64,000 nucleotides of DNA from Methanoculleus chikugoensis (GCF_019669965.1 NZ_AP019781.1:2171092-2235091), one strand, 5' to 3'. Numbered from the stretch's first letter, positions 17,363 to 26,561 are shown. Notes: a model not told the origin generated them from the letters alone. A program made the numbers and translations.

Positions 17363-18490
17363 TCACTGCAGCGGCCCTCGCCGCACCCGCGGCTCCCCGA
17401 GCAGCCACCCCGCGTACGGGACGCCGGCGAGAACCCGCACCGCCGCGTAACTCGCGAGCACCGCCGCGATAAAGACCGCCGGGTAGGTCGGCCAGTCCGC
17501 CCACGCGAGCCCCGTGAGCGAGGCCCAGAGACTCGCAGCGGCGGCGATGACGAGCGGGTGGACGAGGTAGATCCCGTAGGAATGCTCCCCGAACGACCGG
17601 GCGGCAGCCGCAGAGAGGCCGTCCGTCCCCTCCAGCCGCCAGGCCGCGAGGATGAGCACCGCGATGACCGGGACGTAGTAGAGCGGCTCCAGGATCCGGT
17701 AGATACAGAGGACCGCGAGCGTCGTGCCCGCGAGGCTCCCGTAACGGATCACGCTCGCGATCCAGATCCCGCCGAGGAGGAGAGCGCCCGCACCGGCCGC
17801 GACGAGAACCAACCCCGGCGGGACCGACCGGAGCGCCGAACGGCAGTCATCGGTATGCCGGGCGACGTGGACGCCGAGGGCGAAGTAGAGAAGGTGCGAC
17901 GGGAAGAGGCGGATCAGGACGGTATACCACTCCAGGCCCAGATACGCCCCCGCGATGTGGGCGCCCGCGTTCCAGAGGATCTGGATGATGAAGAGCGAGA
18001 GGAGGAGGAAGAGCGACGCACCGGCCCGGTCGAAGAAGTCGTAGCCCCGGATGATGAGCGGGAAGAGGAGGTAGAGCTGGATGATCAGCACGAAGAACCA
18101 GAGGTGGTAGGCCGCATTCCCGAGGAGGAGGGCTTCCACAACCCTCTCCAGAGAAGGCACCCCGGAAAACCCGATCGTCCCCTCCACCGCGACCAGAAGG
18201 TAGAGCGCGGTGAAGAAGAGGTAGGGCGGAAGAATCGTCTTCGCCCGGCGGCGGTAGAACTCACCAGGCGAGTAATCGCCCGCATACCGCGCCGCGAGCA
18301 CCCACCCGGAGACGAAGATGAAGACCGGCACCGCGAAGTGGGCGCTGATATAGATGAACACGTCGAGGAGGGCGAGCAGGTTCACGGCGGGAATCCGCGT
18401 GTAGTTCATCGAGACGTGGACGGCGATCACGGCGAGGGCGGCAACCCCCCGCATGTATTCGACCTCCCGGAACCAGACCACCGCAGCCAC
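17363..18490 (-). CDS. Acyltransferase 3 family membrane protein
   Basis: A 375-residue integral membrane protein with about ten helices. It begins EVEYMRGVAALAVIAVHVSMNY, where R and H are the catalytic-site residues typical of the acyltransferase-3 family (RxxA...H). It continues with FVSGWVLAARYAG, RRRAKTILPPYLFFT and, near the end, SYGIYLVHPLVIAAA. Such enzymes O-acylate surface sugars or lipids; the substrate is unknown. It stands alone, divergent from the DUF296 gene. Confidence 0.87.
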   Translation of the reverse strand: MAAVVWFREVEYMRGVAALAVIAVHVSMNYTRIPAVNLLALLDVFIYISAHFAVPVFIFVSGWVLAARYAGDYSPGEFYRRRAKTILPPYLFFTALYLLVAVEGTIGFSGVPSLERVVEALLLGNAAYHLWFFVLIIQLYLLFPLIIRGYDFFDRAGASLFLLLSLFIIQILWNAGAHIAGAYLGLEWYTVLIRLFPSHLLYFALGVHVARHTDDCRSALRSVPPGLVLVAAGAGALLLGGIWIASVIRYGSLAGTTLAVLCIYRILEPLYYVPVIAVLILAAWRLEGTDGLSAAAARSFGEHSYGIYLVHPLVIAAAASLWASLTGLAWADWPTYPAVFIAAVLASYAAVRVLAGVPYAGWLLGEPRVRRGPLQ

Positions 18491-18612
18491 ACCTCTCTAT
18501 CGCCCGCAGGACACTGTACCATGGCAGGCCGGGCATATAACTGCCCGCACGCGCAGCGGGTCGGGCACTAATAATACAAGAAGACACCATCATATCCAGG
18601 AGAGTTGAGTCC

Positions 18613-19062
18613 ATGCAGTACTCGGAAGGACAGGTCGGCAGGGTCTTCACCGTCCGGATCGACGACGGAGAGGACTTTCTAAGAGAGATCCAGCGGTTTG
18701 TCGCGGCGATGAACATCAGGTGCGGCACGATCCAGTTCCTCGGCGCCGTCCGGTCGGCAACGATCGTGACGGGGCCGAAAGAGCCGGTCATCCCGCCGTC
18801 CCCGCGGGGCGAAGAGATATTCGGAGGCTGGGAACTCCTCGGGTTCGCGACCATCTACCCCGGGGAGGACGGGCCGTCCATCCACCTTCATACGGCGGCG
18901 GGGAAGGGGATACGGTCGCTCACCGGGTGCCTCCGGGAGAAGGCGGAGGTCTACCTGGTGATCGAAGCGATCGTCACGGAGTTCGTCGGCATCACCGCAA
19001 AACGGCTCCCCGACGAGCAGACCGGCGTCAACCTCCCTGTATTCGACCGGATGCTCCCATGA
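18613..19062 (+). CDS. PPC/DUF296 domain DNA-binding-like protein
   Basis: A 149-residue single-domain PPC (plants and prokaryotes conserved, DUF296) protein. The typical GEDFLREIQRFVAAMNI, FLGAVRSATI and IHLHTAAGKG (metal-site His residues) are present. Archaeal and bacterial members form trimers; plant relatives use the domain next to AT-hooks, but no AT-hook is present here. Its stop overlaps the start of the radical SAM gene (ATGA), suggesting coupled expression. The true role is unknown. Confidence 0.85.
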   Translation: MQYSEGQVGRVFTVRIDDGEDFLREIQRFVAAMNIRCGTIQFLGAVRSATIVTGPKEPVIPPSPRGEEIFGGWELLGFATIYPGEDGPSIHLHTAAGKGIRSLTGCLREKAEVYLVIEAIVTEFVGITAKRLPDEQTGVNLPVFDRMLP

Positions 19063-20858
19063 TCGGGCAGCCGGAATACCTCCCGATGACGGTCGCGGAG
19101 GCGGAGCGGCTCGGCATCGACCGGTTCGACATCATCCTCGTCACCGGCGACGCCTACGTCGACCACCCCTCCTTCGGGACGGCGCTGATCGGGCGGGTCC
19201 TGTGGAACGCCGCCTACTCGGTCGGCGTCATCGCCCAGCCCGACTGGAAGAGCGATGCTGATCTGGGGCGTCTCGGCGAACCGCGGCTCTTCTTCTCGGT
19301 CTCGGCCGGGAACGTCGACTCACTGGTGAACGCCTTCACGCCGAACCTCAAGCGCCGGAGCTCGGACGTCTACTCGCCGGGGGGGAGGCTTCTCCGGCCC
19401 GACCGGGCGACTCTGGTCTACACCGACCGCATCCACGCCCTCTTCCCTAAGACTCCCATCGTCATCGGCGGGATCGAGGCGAGCCTCCGGCGGTTCGCCC
19501 ACTACGACTACTGGTCCGACTCCGTCCGGCAGTCCATCCTCGCCGACGCCCCCGCCGACCTCCTCGTCTTCGGGATGGGCGAACGTCAGGTGGTCGCGAT
19601 CGCCGACCGCCTCGCGGCAGGAGAGACCGCGAGAGACCTCACCGAGATCCCCGGCACCGCCTACCGCGTCGAGAAGAAGGCCTGGCGGGGCATGGACCAG
19701 TCCGGATACGTCGTCCTCTCCGGCTACCCTGAGGTGAAAGACGACCGGTATGCTTACGCAAAGGCGTTTGCGATGCACTATGCCGAGCAGGATCCTCTCC
19801 GGGGCAGGCCCGTGGCCCAGCCGCACCCGAAGACCGTCGTCGTCCAGAACCCGCCGGCGATGCCGCTCTCGGGCGACGAACTCGATCGGGTCTACGAACT
19901 CCCCTACACGCGGAGAGCCCATCCCTCCTACACCGAACCGATACCCGCCCTCGAACCCGTCAGGTTCTCGGTCGTCACCCACCGCGGGTGTTTCGGCGCC
20001 TGCTCGTTCTGCGCCCTCACCCACCACCAGGGCCGGATCATCCAGAGCCGGAGCGCGGACTCGATCGTCCGCGAGGTGGAGCGGATGGCGAGGATGCCGG
20101 AGTTCACCGGGGTCGTCCAGGACGTCGGCGGGCCGACGGCGAACATGTACGGCATCCACTGCAGCCGGTGGGAGACCGCCGGCACCTGCCCCGACCGCCG
20201 CTGCATCGACTGCCCCGCACTCGACCGGAGCCACGAGGAGCAGGTTCGCCTGCTCCGGCGCATCCGCAAGATCCCGGGGGTGAAACGGGTCTTCATCGCA
20301 TCGGGCATCCGCTACGACCTGATCGGTCCGGAGGACCGGGAGTATCTCACGGAAGTCTGCGCTCACCACGTCTCCGGGCACCTCAAAGTCGCGCCCGAAC
20401 ACGTATCGGAACGGGTCCTCGCCTCTATGGGAAAGCCTTCCCGCGAGGCTTTCGACGCCTTCCGCGAACGGTTCGAGGTCCTCCAGGAGGGGAAGAAGAA
20501 ACGGCAGTATCTCGTCCCCTACCTCATGTCCGGCCATCCCGGGTGCCGGATCGCCGACATGGTCGAACTCGCCGAGTACGTCCGGGACACCGGTCTCTAC
20601 ACCGAGCAGGTCCAGGACTTCACGCCGACCCCGATGAGCATCTCAACGACCATCTACCATACCGGGCTCGATCCCTTCACCCTCGAAGAGGTCTATGTCC
20701 CGATAGGTCGGGAGAAACGGGTCCAGCGGGCCCTCATGCACTACCGCGACCCGGCAAACTACGGGCTCGTCTGCGAAGGACTCCGCGCGGCCGGGAGGGA
20801 AGACCTCATCGGGAGCGCATGGAAATGCCTCGTCCCGGCGAGACGGAAGAAGAAGTAA
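19059..20858 (+). CDS. YgiQ family radical SAM protein
   Basis: A 599-residue protein starting MIGQPEYLPMTVAEAERLGI. The N-terminal UPF0313 part (DIILVTGDAYVDHPSFGTALIGRVL, IVIGGIEASLRRFAHYDYWSD) is followed by the radical-SAM cluster motif GCFGACSFCALTHHQGRII and a C-terminal QDFTPTPMSISTTIYHTG segment. These define the YgiQ family. The substrate has not been shown to my knowledge. ATG 19059 overlaps the preceding stop by four bases; the long upstream frame is the shadow of the DUF296 gene. Confidence 0.93.
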   Translation: MIGQPEYLPMTVAEAERLGIDRFDIILVTGDAYVDHPSFGTALIGRVLWNAAYSVGVIAQPDWKSDADLGRLGEPRLFFSVSAGNVDSLVNAFTPNLKRRSSDVYSPGGRLLRPDRATLVYTDRIHALFPKTPIVIGGIEASLRRFAHYDYWSDSVRQSILADAPADLLVFGMGERQVVAIADRLAAGETARDLTEIPGTAYRVEKKAWRGMDQSGYVVLSGYPEVKDDRYAYAKAFAMHYAEQDPLRGRPVAQPHPKTVVVQNPPAMPLSGDELDRVYELPYTRRAHPSYTEPIPALEPVRFSVVTHRGCFGACSFCALTHHQGRIIQSRSADSIVREVERMARMPEFTGVVQDVGGPTANMYGIHCSRWETAGTCPDRRCIDCPALDRSHEEQVRLLRRIRKIPGVKRVFIASGIRYDLIGPEDREYLTEVCAHHVSGHLKVAPEHVSERVLASMGKPSREAFDAFRERFEVLQEGKKKRQYLVPYLMSGHPGCRIADMVELAEYVRDTGLYTEQVQDFTPTPMSISTTIYHTGLDPFTLEEVYVPIGREKRVQRALMHYRDPANYGLVCEGLRAAGREDLIGSAWKCLVPARRKKK

Positions 20859-20863
20859 GGGTA

Positions 20864-21010
20864 TCAGCGCAGGGCCGAACTGACGGCGAACCCTGCGGCC
20901 ATCGCGAGCGCCCGGCTCGGGATCCGGGGGATCAGCAGGGTCGTCACCGCGAGCGTGACCGCGAAGTTGGCCGCCGTCCCGGGGGTGAAGACGTCGCTCG
21001 CCATCCGCAT
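20864..21010 (-). CDS. Possible small membrane peptide
   Basis: A 48-codon frame beginning MRMASDVFTPGTAANFAV contains a hydrophobic run (FAVTLAVTTLLIPRI) and ends AMAAGFAVSSALR. It fits the gap between a plus-strand radical SAM gene and a minus-strand HNH gene. No clear ribosome site is seen, and the frame continues upstream with Ser/Arg-rich residues. I do not recognise a family; it may be chance. Confidence 0.27.
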   Translation of the reverse strand: MRMASDVFTPGTAANFAVTLAVTTLLIPRIPSRALAMAAGFAVSSALR

Positions 21011-21161
21011 CGTCGAGGAGCGCCATTCATGATGAGGCGACGAAGGGAGCGCCACCCGCTCCGCAAGGCCGCTCGCCGTTCGCATGGCCGTCGAACGCCA
21101 CGAACCCGTCTGCGATACACTCTTTCTGCAGGTCATGGTAACCAGTGATGGGTGCCGGGGG

Positions 21162-21419
21162 TTACTTATTCCTATGGTCGGCGAACCCCTCCCGGATCCG
21201 GCGCATATGGCTCAGATGGCAGGAGGGGCAGAGGGCTGCAAGGTTCCCGAGCGTATGGGAGCCGCCGCAGATCGCCGGTCGCCGGAGGTCGAAGTACGTC
21301 GATCCGGCGTCGAGCGGGGCGCTACACCCGGCGCACCGGTTGTCCTGCCGCTCAAGGATGGCCCGGACGGCCTCGTGCGTGAGATACGCGTCTCCGATAG
21401 GCACATCGTCGAAGTGCAT
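21162..21419 (-). CDS. HNH endonuclease-like small protein
   Basis: An 85-residue protein with a Cys4-type HNH/zinc fold: QDNRCAGCSAPLD (CxxC), then HTLGNLAALCPSCHLSH, which supplies the HxxN and CxxCH parts. In HNH nucleases these bind zinc and a catalytic metal. The spacing is short and complete. The start MHFDDVPIG at 21419 is chosen because an AT-rich, TATA-like AAAAATAATT (about 21460) would place transcription near 21435; a GTG at 21449 is the alternative. It stands alone, with no intron or phage genes nearby, so it may be a domesticated nuclease. Confidence 0.72.
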   Translation of the reverse strand: MHFDDVPIGDAYLTHEAVRAILERQDNRCAGCSAPLDAGSTYFDLRRPAICGGSHTLGNLAALCPSCHLSHMRRIREGFADHRNK

Positions 21420-21564
21420 CGCGGCACGAGTCCCGCGCTCGGGCATCACGCGGAGAAATTATTTTTCCAGATGATATACTTTACGGATCTGCACCGGGTT
21501 ACAACACCCGAAAAGAGAGATCTGTATCGGTGAGCGAGATGCAGGCGTATTCCCGGCCCGGAAT

Positions 21565-21864
21565 TCAGGGGGAAGGTGCAACCCATTCGACGGTCCCGTT
21601 CACGAAACCCATCCCCGACTCCGCCAGGTCCATCAGGCGTTCAAGATACCCGACTCCTGCTTCAAGCCACCCGAGCACGTCACGGGCGAGCGAGAGCAGG
21701 TCGGCGCCGATCTGCACGAGCCCCCCGATAACCTCCCGGAGCGATTCGACCGTCTCGAAGACGCTTCCTGGTGCGTCGGAGTCGGGCAACGGGATGACGG
21801 GAGTCCCCGCGCTTCCCGCCGCTACGACGACAACGAGGAGCAGGACGAGAGCGATCATCCTCAC
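21565..21864 (-). CDS. Small secreted protein
   Basis: A 99-residue protein starts with a clear Sec signal or anchor (MRMIALVLLLVVVVAAGSAG), followed by a short Pro-rich spacer and an amphipathic, Leu-rich helical region (VETLRE-like repeats: VESLREVIGGLVQIG, ADLLSLARDVLGWL, VGYLERLMDLAES). It probably sits outside the membrane as helices. I know no family. It is divergent from the AIM24-like gene. Confidence 0.65.
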   Translation of the reverse strand: MRMIALVLLLVVVVAAGSAGTPVIPLPDSDAPGSVFETVESLREVIGGLVQIGADLLSLARDVLGWLEAGVGYLERLMDLAESGMGFVNGTVEWVAPSP

Positions 21865-22044
21865 GCCGCCACCTCACCGGCCGGAGCGCCGACGAAGCGG
21901 AGGATAGACGATCCATTCCGCATACAGATCGTTACGGCATCGATCGCTATTAAGCCGTCCGCTCCGTGGTTCTCGAAAAACTGCTGAGGACATCCGGTGA
22001 AGAAAGAGAAAAGATCAAGTACCCAAAACGGAAGATATTCCGGT

Positions 22045-22731
22045 ATGCAGTACGAGATCACCGGAGACAACCTCCAGATGGTGACCCTCCGCCTCGCCCC
22101 CGGCGAGAAAGCCTGCGCCGAGGCCGGCGCCATGGTCAACATGAGCGGGAACATGCAGATGACCACCAACATGAAGGGCGGGCTCTTCAAGGGACTCAAA
22201 CGGATGATGACCGGCGAGGGGCTATTCATGACGGAGTTCACCCCGCAGGGCGGGGAAGGGTTCGTCTCGTTCGCCGGGAATGTCCCGGGGAAGATCTTCA
22301 CCCTCGACATAAACGGGAACGAGTTCATCGCCCAGAAGGACGCGTTCCTCTGCTCCGAGCCGGGCATAGACCTCGATATCGCGTTCACGAAACGCCTCCG
22401 GTCGGGCGCGTTCGGCGGCGAGGGGTTCATCCTCCAGCGGCTCTCCGGCAGCGGGAAGGCGTTCCTCCACTGCTGCGGCGACATTATGGAGATGACGCTT
22501 GCGCCGGGCGAGGTGGTCAGGGTCGAGACGGGGCTCGTCGTCGGGTTCGAGAGCACCGTCGACTACAGCATAGCGCTCGCCGGCGGCGTGAAGACCGTCT
22601 TCTTCGGCGGCGAAGGACTCTTCCTGGCCACGCTGACCGGGCCGGGCAAGGTCGTCATGCAGTCGATGGATGTCGCGAAACTCGCCTCCTCCCTGATACC
22701 CTACCTCCCCATCCAGAACTCGTCGGGATAG
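22045..22731 (+). CDS. AIM24/TIGR00266 family protein
   Basis: A 228-residue protein beginning MQYEITGDNLQMVTLRLAPGEKACAEAGAMV, then MSGNMQMTTNMKGG and GFVSFAGNVPGKI, and ending with ...TGPGKVVMQSM. These are features of the TIGR00266/AIM24 beta-sandwich family, which in yeast is a mitochondrial membrane-organisation protein. The prokaryotic role is unknown. ATG 22045 fits the family; frame upstream to 21997 is not conserved in style. Confidence 0.86.
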   Translation: MQYEITGDNLQMVTLRLAPGEKACAEAGAMVNMSGNMQMTTNMKGGLFKGLKRMMTGEGLFMTEFTPQGGEGFVSFAGNVPGKIFTLDINGNEFIAQKDAFLCSEPGIDLDIAFTKRLRSGAFGGEGFILQRLSGSGKAFLHCCGDIMEMTLAPGEVVRVETGLVVGFESTVDYSIALAGGVKTVFFGGEGLFLATLTGPGKVVMQSMDVAKLASSLIPYLPIQNSSG

Positions 22732-22828
22732 TGAACACTACCCCACCCTTGCAGAAGGGGCCTTCTCACCCATCATCCGCAAGCCCCGCAGAGGTAACCT
22801 GATAGTCCGCGGAACCCAAGATTAGGGT

Positions 22829-23863
22829 ATGATCTCCCCGACGGCGGATATCGTCATGGTGGTGCACGGCCCCGAGGCTTTCGATGCCGGCGACGTCGGG
22901 CGGCTGATCGATCTGCTCTCGCCCCGGCGGGTGCTGGTCGCGGGAGTGATGGCCCGGACGGCCGCCGAGGAGTCTGGGCTCCCGGTCGTCTGCACAGACG
23001 AGCGGCCGAGCACGGTGCTCGGGAGCATCCGGGAGCGCGCGTGCCTGGTCAACCGGGGAAAGACCCCGGAGTCCGGGAGGATATTCGGCGAGATCGTCGC
23101 CGGCAGGCTCGAAGGGCTCGTCCACATCGAGACATCGAGCGGAACCGTCTACTGCTGGAACCGTGGGGACAGCGTTCTCGCGGAGGAGATCGCCCGGCTG
23201 ACGGGTTACGCCCTTGTCCGTGCGGAGAGCGACGAGACCCGGCGGGATGGGGTGCGCGAGATCCGCGGGTGCCTGCCCGGGGAAGCGGTCTTCGTGAACG
23301 GGATCGTTATCGGGACCGCGACGGCGGAGACGGTCGTCCTCGCGAGCGAGAACGGAGCCCTCCGGGCAGTCTCAGGGCTCGATCCGAAACCGCACGGGTT
23401 CGAGAAACTCCTCCGGGCAGGTCTTCCCGAGATCCGGAGAGCCTGGTGCAAGAGCGGTGCGGTGCGGAGGGCTCCGCCCGGCCGGGGCGAGCGCGTCCGC
23501 CGTGGAGGCAGGATCGCGGTCATCGACCATTGCGGCCACACCCTCTATGGCGAGATCGGGGAGGACGTATGCGGCGTCCTTGCCGTCGGCGACGACACCA
23601 CCGCCGTCTGCGGGCATATCTGCTCGCACTTCGGCATCCCTGTCTTCGGGGTGGTCGACGGGGACGGCGATGGCATCGTGAAGCCCGGGTACGCCCCGGG
23701 GTCGGTGGTGGTCGAGGTTCTGGATGGGCGCGACGACGACGTCGGGCGGGAGGTTGCGGCCGTCCGGGATCTTGAGGCCGCCTCCTGGGAGGATTGGGTC
23801 GAAGAGACGCTCCGTGTCCTCGCAGGAAGGGTGCGGGTCGTCATCGACCTTCGTGAGGAGTAA
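22829..23863 (+). CDS. DUF2117 family protein
   Basis: A 344-residue methanogen protein that I place in DUF2117 from its pattern: an N-terminal MVVHGPEAFDAGDVGRLIDLL, RVLVAGVMARTAAEESGLPV, then VNRGKTPESGRIFGEIV, and a C-terminal IAVIDHCGHTLYGEIGEDV, VAVGDDTTAVCGHICSHFGIPVFG and VDGDGDG. The last part looks like a metal- or nucleotide-binding region. The function is unknown. It lies three bases before the NreA gene, so the two are probably one transcript, suggesting a link with DNA maintenance (inference). Confidence 0.8.
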   Translation: MISPTADIVMVVHGPEAFDAGDVGRLIDLLSPRRVLVAGVMARTAAEESGLPVVCTDERPSTVLGSIRERACLVNRGKTPESGRIFGEIVAGRLEGLVHIETSSGTVYCWNRGDSVLAEEIARLTGYALVRAESDETRRDGVREIRGCLPGEAVFVNGIVIGTATAETVVLASENGALRAVSGLDPKPHGFEKLLRAGLPEIRRAWCKSGAVRRAPPGRGERVRRGGRIAVIDHCGHTLYGEIGEDVCGVLAVGDDTTAVCGHICSHFGIPVFGVVDGDGDGIVKPGYAPGSVVVEVLDGRDDDVGREVAAVRDLEAASWEDWVEETLRVLAGRVRVVIDLREE

Positions 23864-23866
23864 GGA

Positions 23867-25015
23867 ATGCAGTGCGCCGAGTGCAAAGGAAGAGGGTTCT
23901 GCGGGCTTGAGCGCTGCCCGATCATGAGCCGGTTCTACGCCCGGCTCCCGGTCCGGCAGAGCGACCACTACCAGGGGACAGCGCCGTCGGTCTTTGTGGG
24001 GAGTTACGGCTACCCGAAGGTCGCGGGCGGCCCGCTGATGATCGACGACGCCGACCACCCCCCGGACTGGGTGGCGCAGGGTCTCGGGATCGAGGATATC
24101 GTGGGGCTCCGGGCCCGGACGATCCGCGGGGCCGGCGAGGCGAAGAACCTCTCCGGGAGCATCCAGGAGATCGCGCTCTCGAGCCTGCCGCTCGATGTGG
24201 AAGTCCGGTTCACGAAACCCGTCGCCTTCGACCTCCGGTTCGACGGGACGATCGCCCCGGTCGGGCTCACCGGCGCCATCAAAAAGATGGACGTCCTCGA
24301 GAACGCCCGGGTGGACCGGGCGGTCGACCGGGTGACCTCCGATACCGATCTCGGCGCGACCGACGCCTGCGAGATCCTCAACGCCTCGGGCACCGACGTC
24401 TACCGGATCACCCAGCTCCTCACCGCCGGGCTCCTCGGGAGCGAGAAGAAGCGGCACGTCGTCCCCACCCGCTGGGCAATCACGGCGGTCGACGACACGG
24501 TCTCAAAGCAGCTCAAGAAGAAGATCTCCCGATATCCGCCGCTCTCCGGGATAGGGGTCTTCTCCGCCGCGCTCTACGGCAACCACATCGTCTGCCTCCT
24601 CGTCCCGGGGGACTGGAAGTTCGAGATGATCGAGGTCTGGGGGAAACAGTCGCTCTGGGGCGGCGGGAACGAGACGATCGCCGTGGACGGCGAGGGAGCG
24701 ACGAAGTCCGGCTACTCCCCGATCGCAGGGGCCTACTACTCGGCGCGCCTCGCGGTCGCGGAGTACCTGGAGAGCGTCCGGCGCTCGGCACGGGTGCTCG
24801 TCCTCAGGAACGTCACCGGCGAGTACTGGGCGCCGCTCGGCACCTGGGTCGTGCGGGAGGCGACGCGGAACGCCATGCGGGGCGAGAAGACCCCGTGCGC
24901 CGATCTTCGGCAGGCGATCGACGTTGCCTCCCGGCTCATCGGGTTTAGCCACTGGCAGCCCCACAGCAGGCTCATCCCGGAACTCGTGACGCAGAAGACG
25001 CTGTTTGATTTTTGA
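23867..25015 (+). CDS. Nre family DNA repair protein with PIP motif
   Basis: A 382-residue archaeal Nre protein. The N-terminal zinc finger CAECKGRGFCGLERCP (residues 3-18) and VFVGSYGYPKV mark the family. The extreme C-terminus QKTLFDF is a classic PCNA-interacting peptide (QxxLxxF). NreA in haloarchaea is linked to mitomycin C and UV damage repair through PCNA, so the same role is likely here. GGA lies two bases before the ATG, with more of the site in the preceding gene (GTGAGGAG), favouring translation after the DUF2117 protein. Confidence 0.9.
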   Translation: MQCAECKGRGFCGLERCPIMSRFYARLPVRQSDHYQGTAPSVFVGSYGYPKVAGGPLMIDDADHPPDWVAQGLGIEDIVGLRARTIRGAGEAKNLSGSIQEIALSSLPLDVEVRFTKPVAFDLRFDGTIAPVGLTGAIKKMDVLENARVDRAVDRVTSDTDLGATDACEILNASGTDVYRITQLLTAGLLGSEKKRHVVPTRWAITAVDDTVSKQLKKKISRYPPLSGIGVFSAALYGNHIVCLLVPGDWKFEMIEVWGKQSLWGGGNETIAVDGEGATKSGYSPIAGAYYSARLAVAEYLESVRRSARVLVLRNVTGEYWAPLGTWVVREATRNAMRGEKTPCADLRQAIDVASRLIGFSHWQPHSRLIPELVTQKTLFDF

Positions 25016-25033
25016 GTATCATAAGGTGCGAGT

Positions 25034-25200
25034 TGAGGGGCCTTGGGGGCCTCACGCGAAGAACGCGAAGCCGTGAAGAACGATGTTCCCGAAGGGAAAG
25101 GAGTTCGAGCACCGAAGGTGCGAAGGGGAGTTACACGCCCATCTGCCAAGCTTCACGCTCCTCGCGGCAGCGCGAGAAGTAACTAAGGTAGAACTGCGGA
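25034..25200. repeat. Palindromic intergenic repeat, copy 4
   Basis: This convergent gap between NreA and a glycosyltransferase carries GCGAAGCCGTGAAGAACGA, TTCCCGAAGGGAA and GTTCGAGCACCGAAGGTGCG. The same order is found inverted at 1.56-1.65 kb. Inside are small palindromes (CACCGAAGGTG, TTCCCGAAGGGAA). Confidence 0.62.
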
Positions 25201-25241
25201 GCGGTTTTCGCGCGGGGCTGCGCCTGTGGCTGTGGATCCCC

Positions 25242-25955
25242 TCACCCGAACCGGAGCCGGATCATCCCGAGCAGCATCGCCTTCGCGTCCGTTGTCGCCA
25301 CCTTCGACTCGTCCCGGTTCTCCCAGGTGATCGGGACCTCCTCCACCCGGTAGCCGCTCCGGTGCAGCCGCCAGAGGAGTTCGACGTCGAACTCAAACCC
25401 GGTCGACCGGATCGAGGAGAGAACCTCCTCAAGCGCATCTTTCCGGAAGACCTTTGCGCCGCACTGGGTGTCCCGGTAATCGAGCCCGAAGAGCGCCCTG
25501 GCCATGAGGTTGAAGAGACGGCTCTCGACCCGGCGACGGAACCCCTGCCGCACGGGGAGGACCGAGCCCGGAACCCAGCGCGACCCGATGGCGCCGTCGG
25601 CGGTTGCGAGACGGTCGAAGAGCCGCTCCATCTCGGATAGCGCGGTCGAGCCGTCCGCGTCCATGTAGCCGACGAAGGGTGTTTCGGCCGCCTCCATCCC
25701 GGCGACGACGCCTCCTCCTTTCCCGAGCCGGGCCGGGTAGGTCAGGCACCGGATGGAGAGCGACGGGTGAGCGTCCGCAAACGCACCGACGATCTCTGCT
25801 GTGGCATCGGTCCCGTCGCAGACGAAGACGAGATCGCCCTTGAAGCCCGAGACGTCCTCGAGGAGCGACCGGATCCGCCGCTCTTCGTTGTATGCGGGGA
25901 TCACCAGGGTGCAGTCCGCCGGGCTCACGCCGCCGTTACCGGTATCGTCTAGCAT
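25242..25955 (-). CDS. Family 2 glycosyltransferase (dolichyl-phosphate sugar synthase-like)
   Basis: A 237-residue GT2 enzyme without membrane helices. It has LVIPAYNEERRIRSLL at the N-terminus, VFVCDGTDATAEI (nucleotide-binding Asp), LGKGGGVVAGMEAA, the DxD motif MDADGST, GSRWVPGS and DTQCGAKVFRKDA. These match DPM synthase-like GT2 proteins that load a sugar on a polyprenyl phosphate for N-glycosylation. The sugar is unknown. It lies just after the DJ-1/PfpI gene with a seven-base overlap (same strand). Confidence 0.87.
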   Translation of the reverse strand: MLDDTGNGGVSPADCTLVIPAYNEERRIRSLLEDVSGFKGDLVFVCDGTDATAEIVGAFADAHPSLSIRCLTYPARLGKGGGVVAGMEAAETPFVGYMDADGSTALSEMERLFDRLATADGAIGSRWVPGSVLPVRQGFRRRVESRLFNLMARALFGLDYRDTQCGAKVFRKDALEEVLSSIRSTGFEFDVELLWRLHRSGYRVEEVPITWENRDESKVATTDAKAMLLGMIRLRFG

Positions 25956-26464
25956 TCCAGTTTCGTGATGATGGTGTCGGCGAACTGTGCGGCGGCGGCG
26001 GGGCCGTTCGCGGTCACGACCTGCATGTCGGCGACGACGGGGATCTCAAGGAAGTTCGCTCCCGCCTTCTTCATCTCCGCGACAGCCGCCGGGCTCGGGT
26101 ATACCGTCGCCTGCCGCCCGGCGAGGATGCCCGCCCGTGCCAGCACGACCGGCGCAAGGCAGATGGCGGCGACGACCTTGCCCTGCTCGAAGAACGACCT
26201 GACGAGTTCCCGGAGCCGTTTGCTTCCCCAGAGGTGCTCCTCCGAACCGCTGCCGCCCACGATCACGATCCCGGCGTAGTCGTCGGGATTCGCGTCCTCA
26301 AACGTCATGGTCGCCTCCGCGGCGCCCCCGAGCATCCCCGTGCACGTGCCGGCGACCGTCGAGGCGATATCGACGCCGATCCCCGCCTCCTCGAAGGTGC
26401 GTCTCGGGATCTCCAGTTCCTCGTCTCTGAACCGTTCCGGTGCAATCGCAAGCAAGAGTTTCAT
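25949..26464 (-). CDS. DJ-1/PfpI family protein
   Basis: A 171-residue single-domain class I glutamine amidotransferase-like protein. It starts MKLLLAIAPERFRDEELEIP, has VIVGGSGSEEHLWGS and the nucleophile elbow VVAAICLAPVVLARAGIL, with the Cys at about 104. Family members act as glyoxalases, deglycases or peptidases. Here His usually following Cys in PfpI proteases is Leu, so a protease role is doubtful. It is upstream of and overlaps the glycosyltransferase gene. Confidence 0.85.
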   Translation of the reverse strand: MKLLLAIAPERFRDEELEIPRRTFEEAGIGVDIASTVAGTCTGMLGGAAEATMTFEDANPDDYAGIVIVGGSGSEEHLWGSKRLRELVRSFFEQGKVVAAICLAPVVLARAGILAGRQATVYPSPAAVAEMKKAGANFLEIPVVADMQVVTANGPAAAAQFADTIITKLEC

Positions 26465-26561
26465 ACGCGTCTTCTATCAGGGATTTGTTCATAAGCGTAT
26501 TGATGGTTGTGGAGCGGGGTCGTGCCCCCCCGGAGAGAATGCCCGGGAAGATCCGGGCCGT

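Noticed and set aside
18720-19058. A 113-codon upstream extension of the YgiQ-like frame.
   Set aside because: It lies within the DUF296 gene in another frame; the protein start MIGQPEYLPM at the ATGA overlap is natural.
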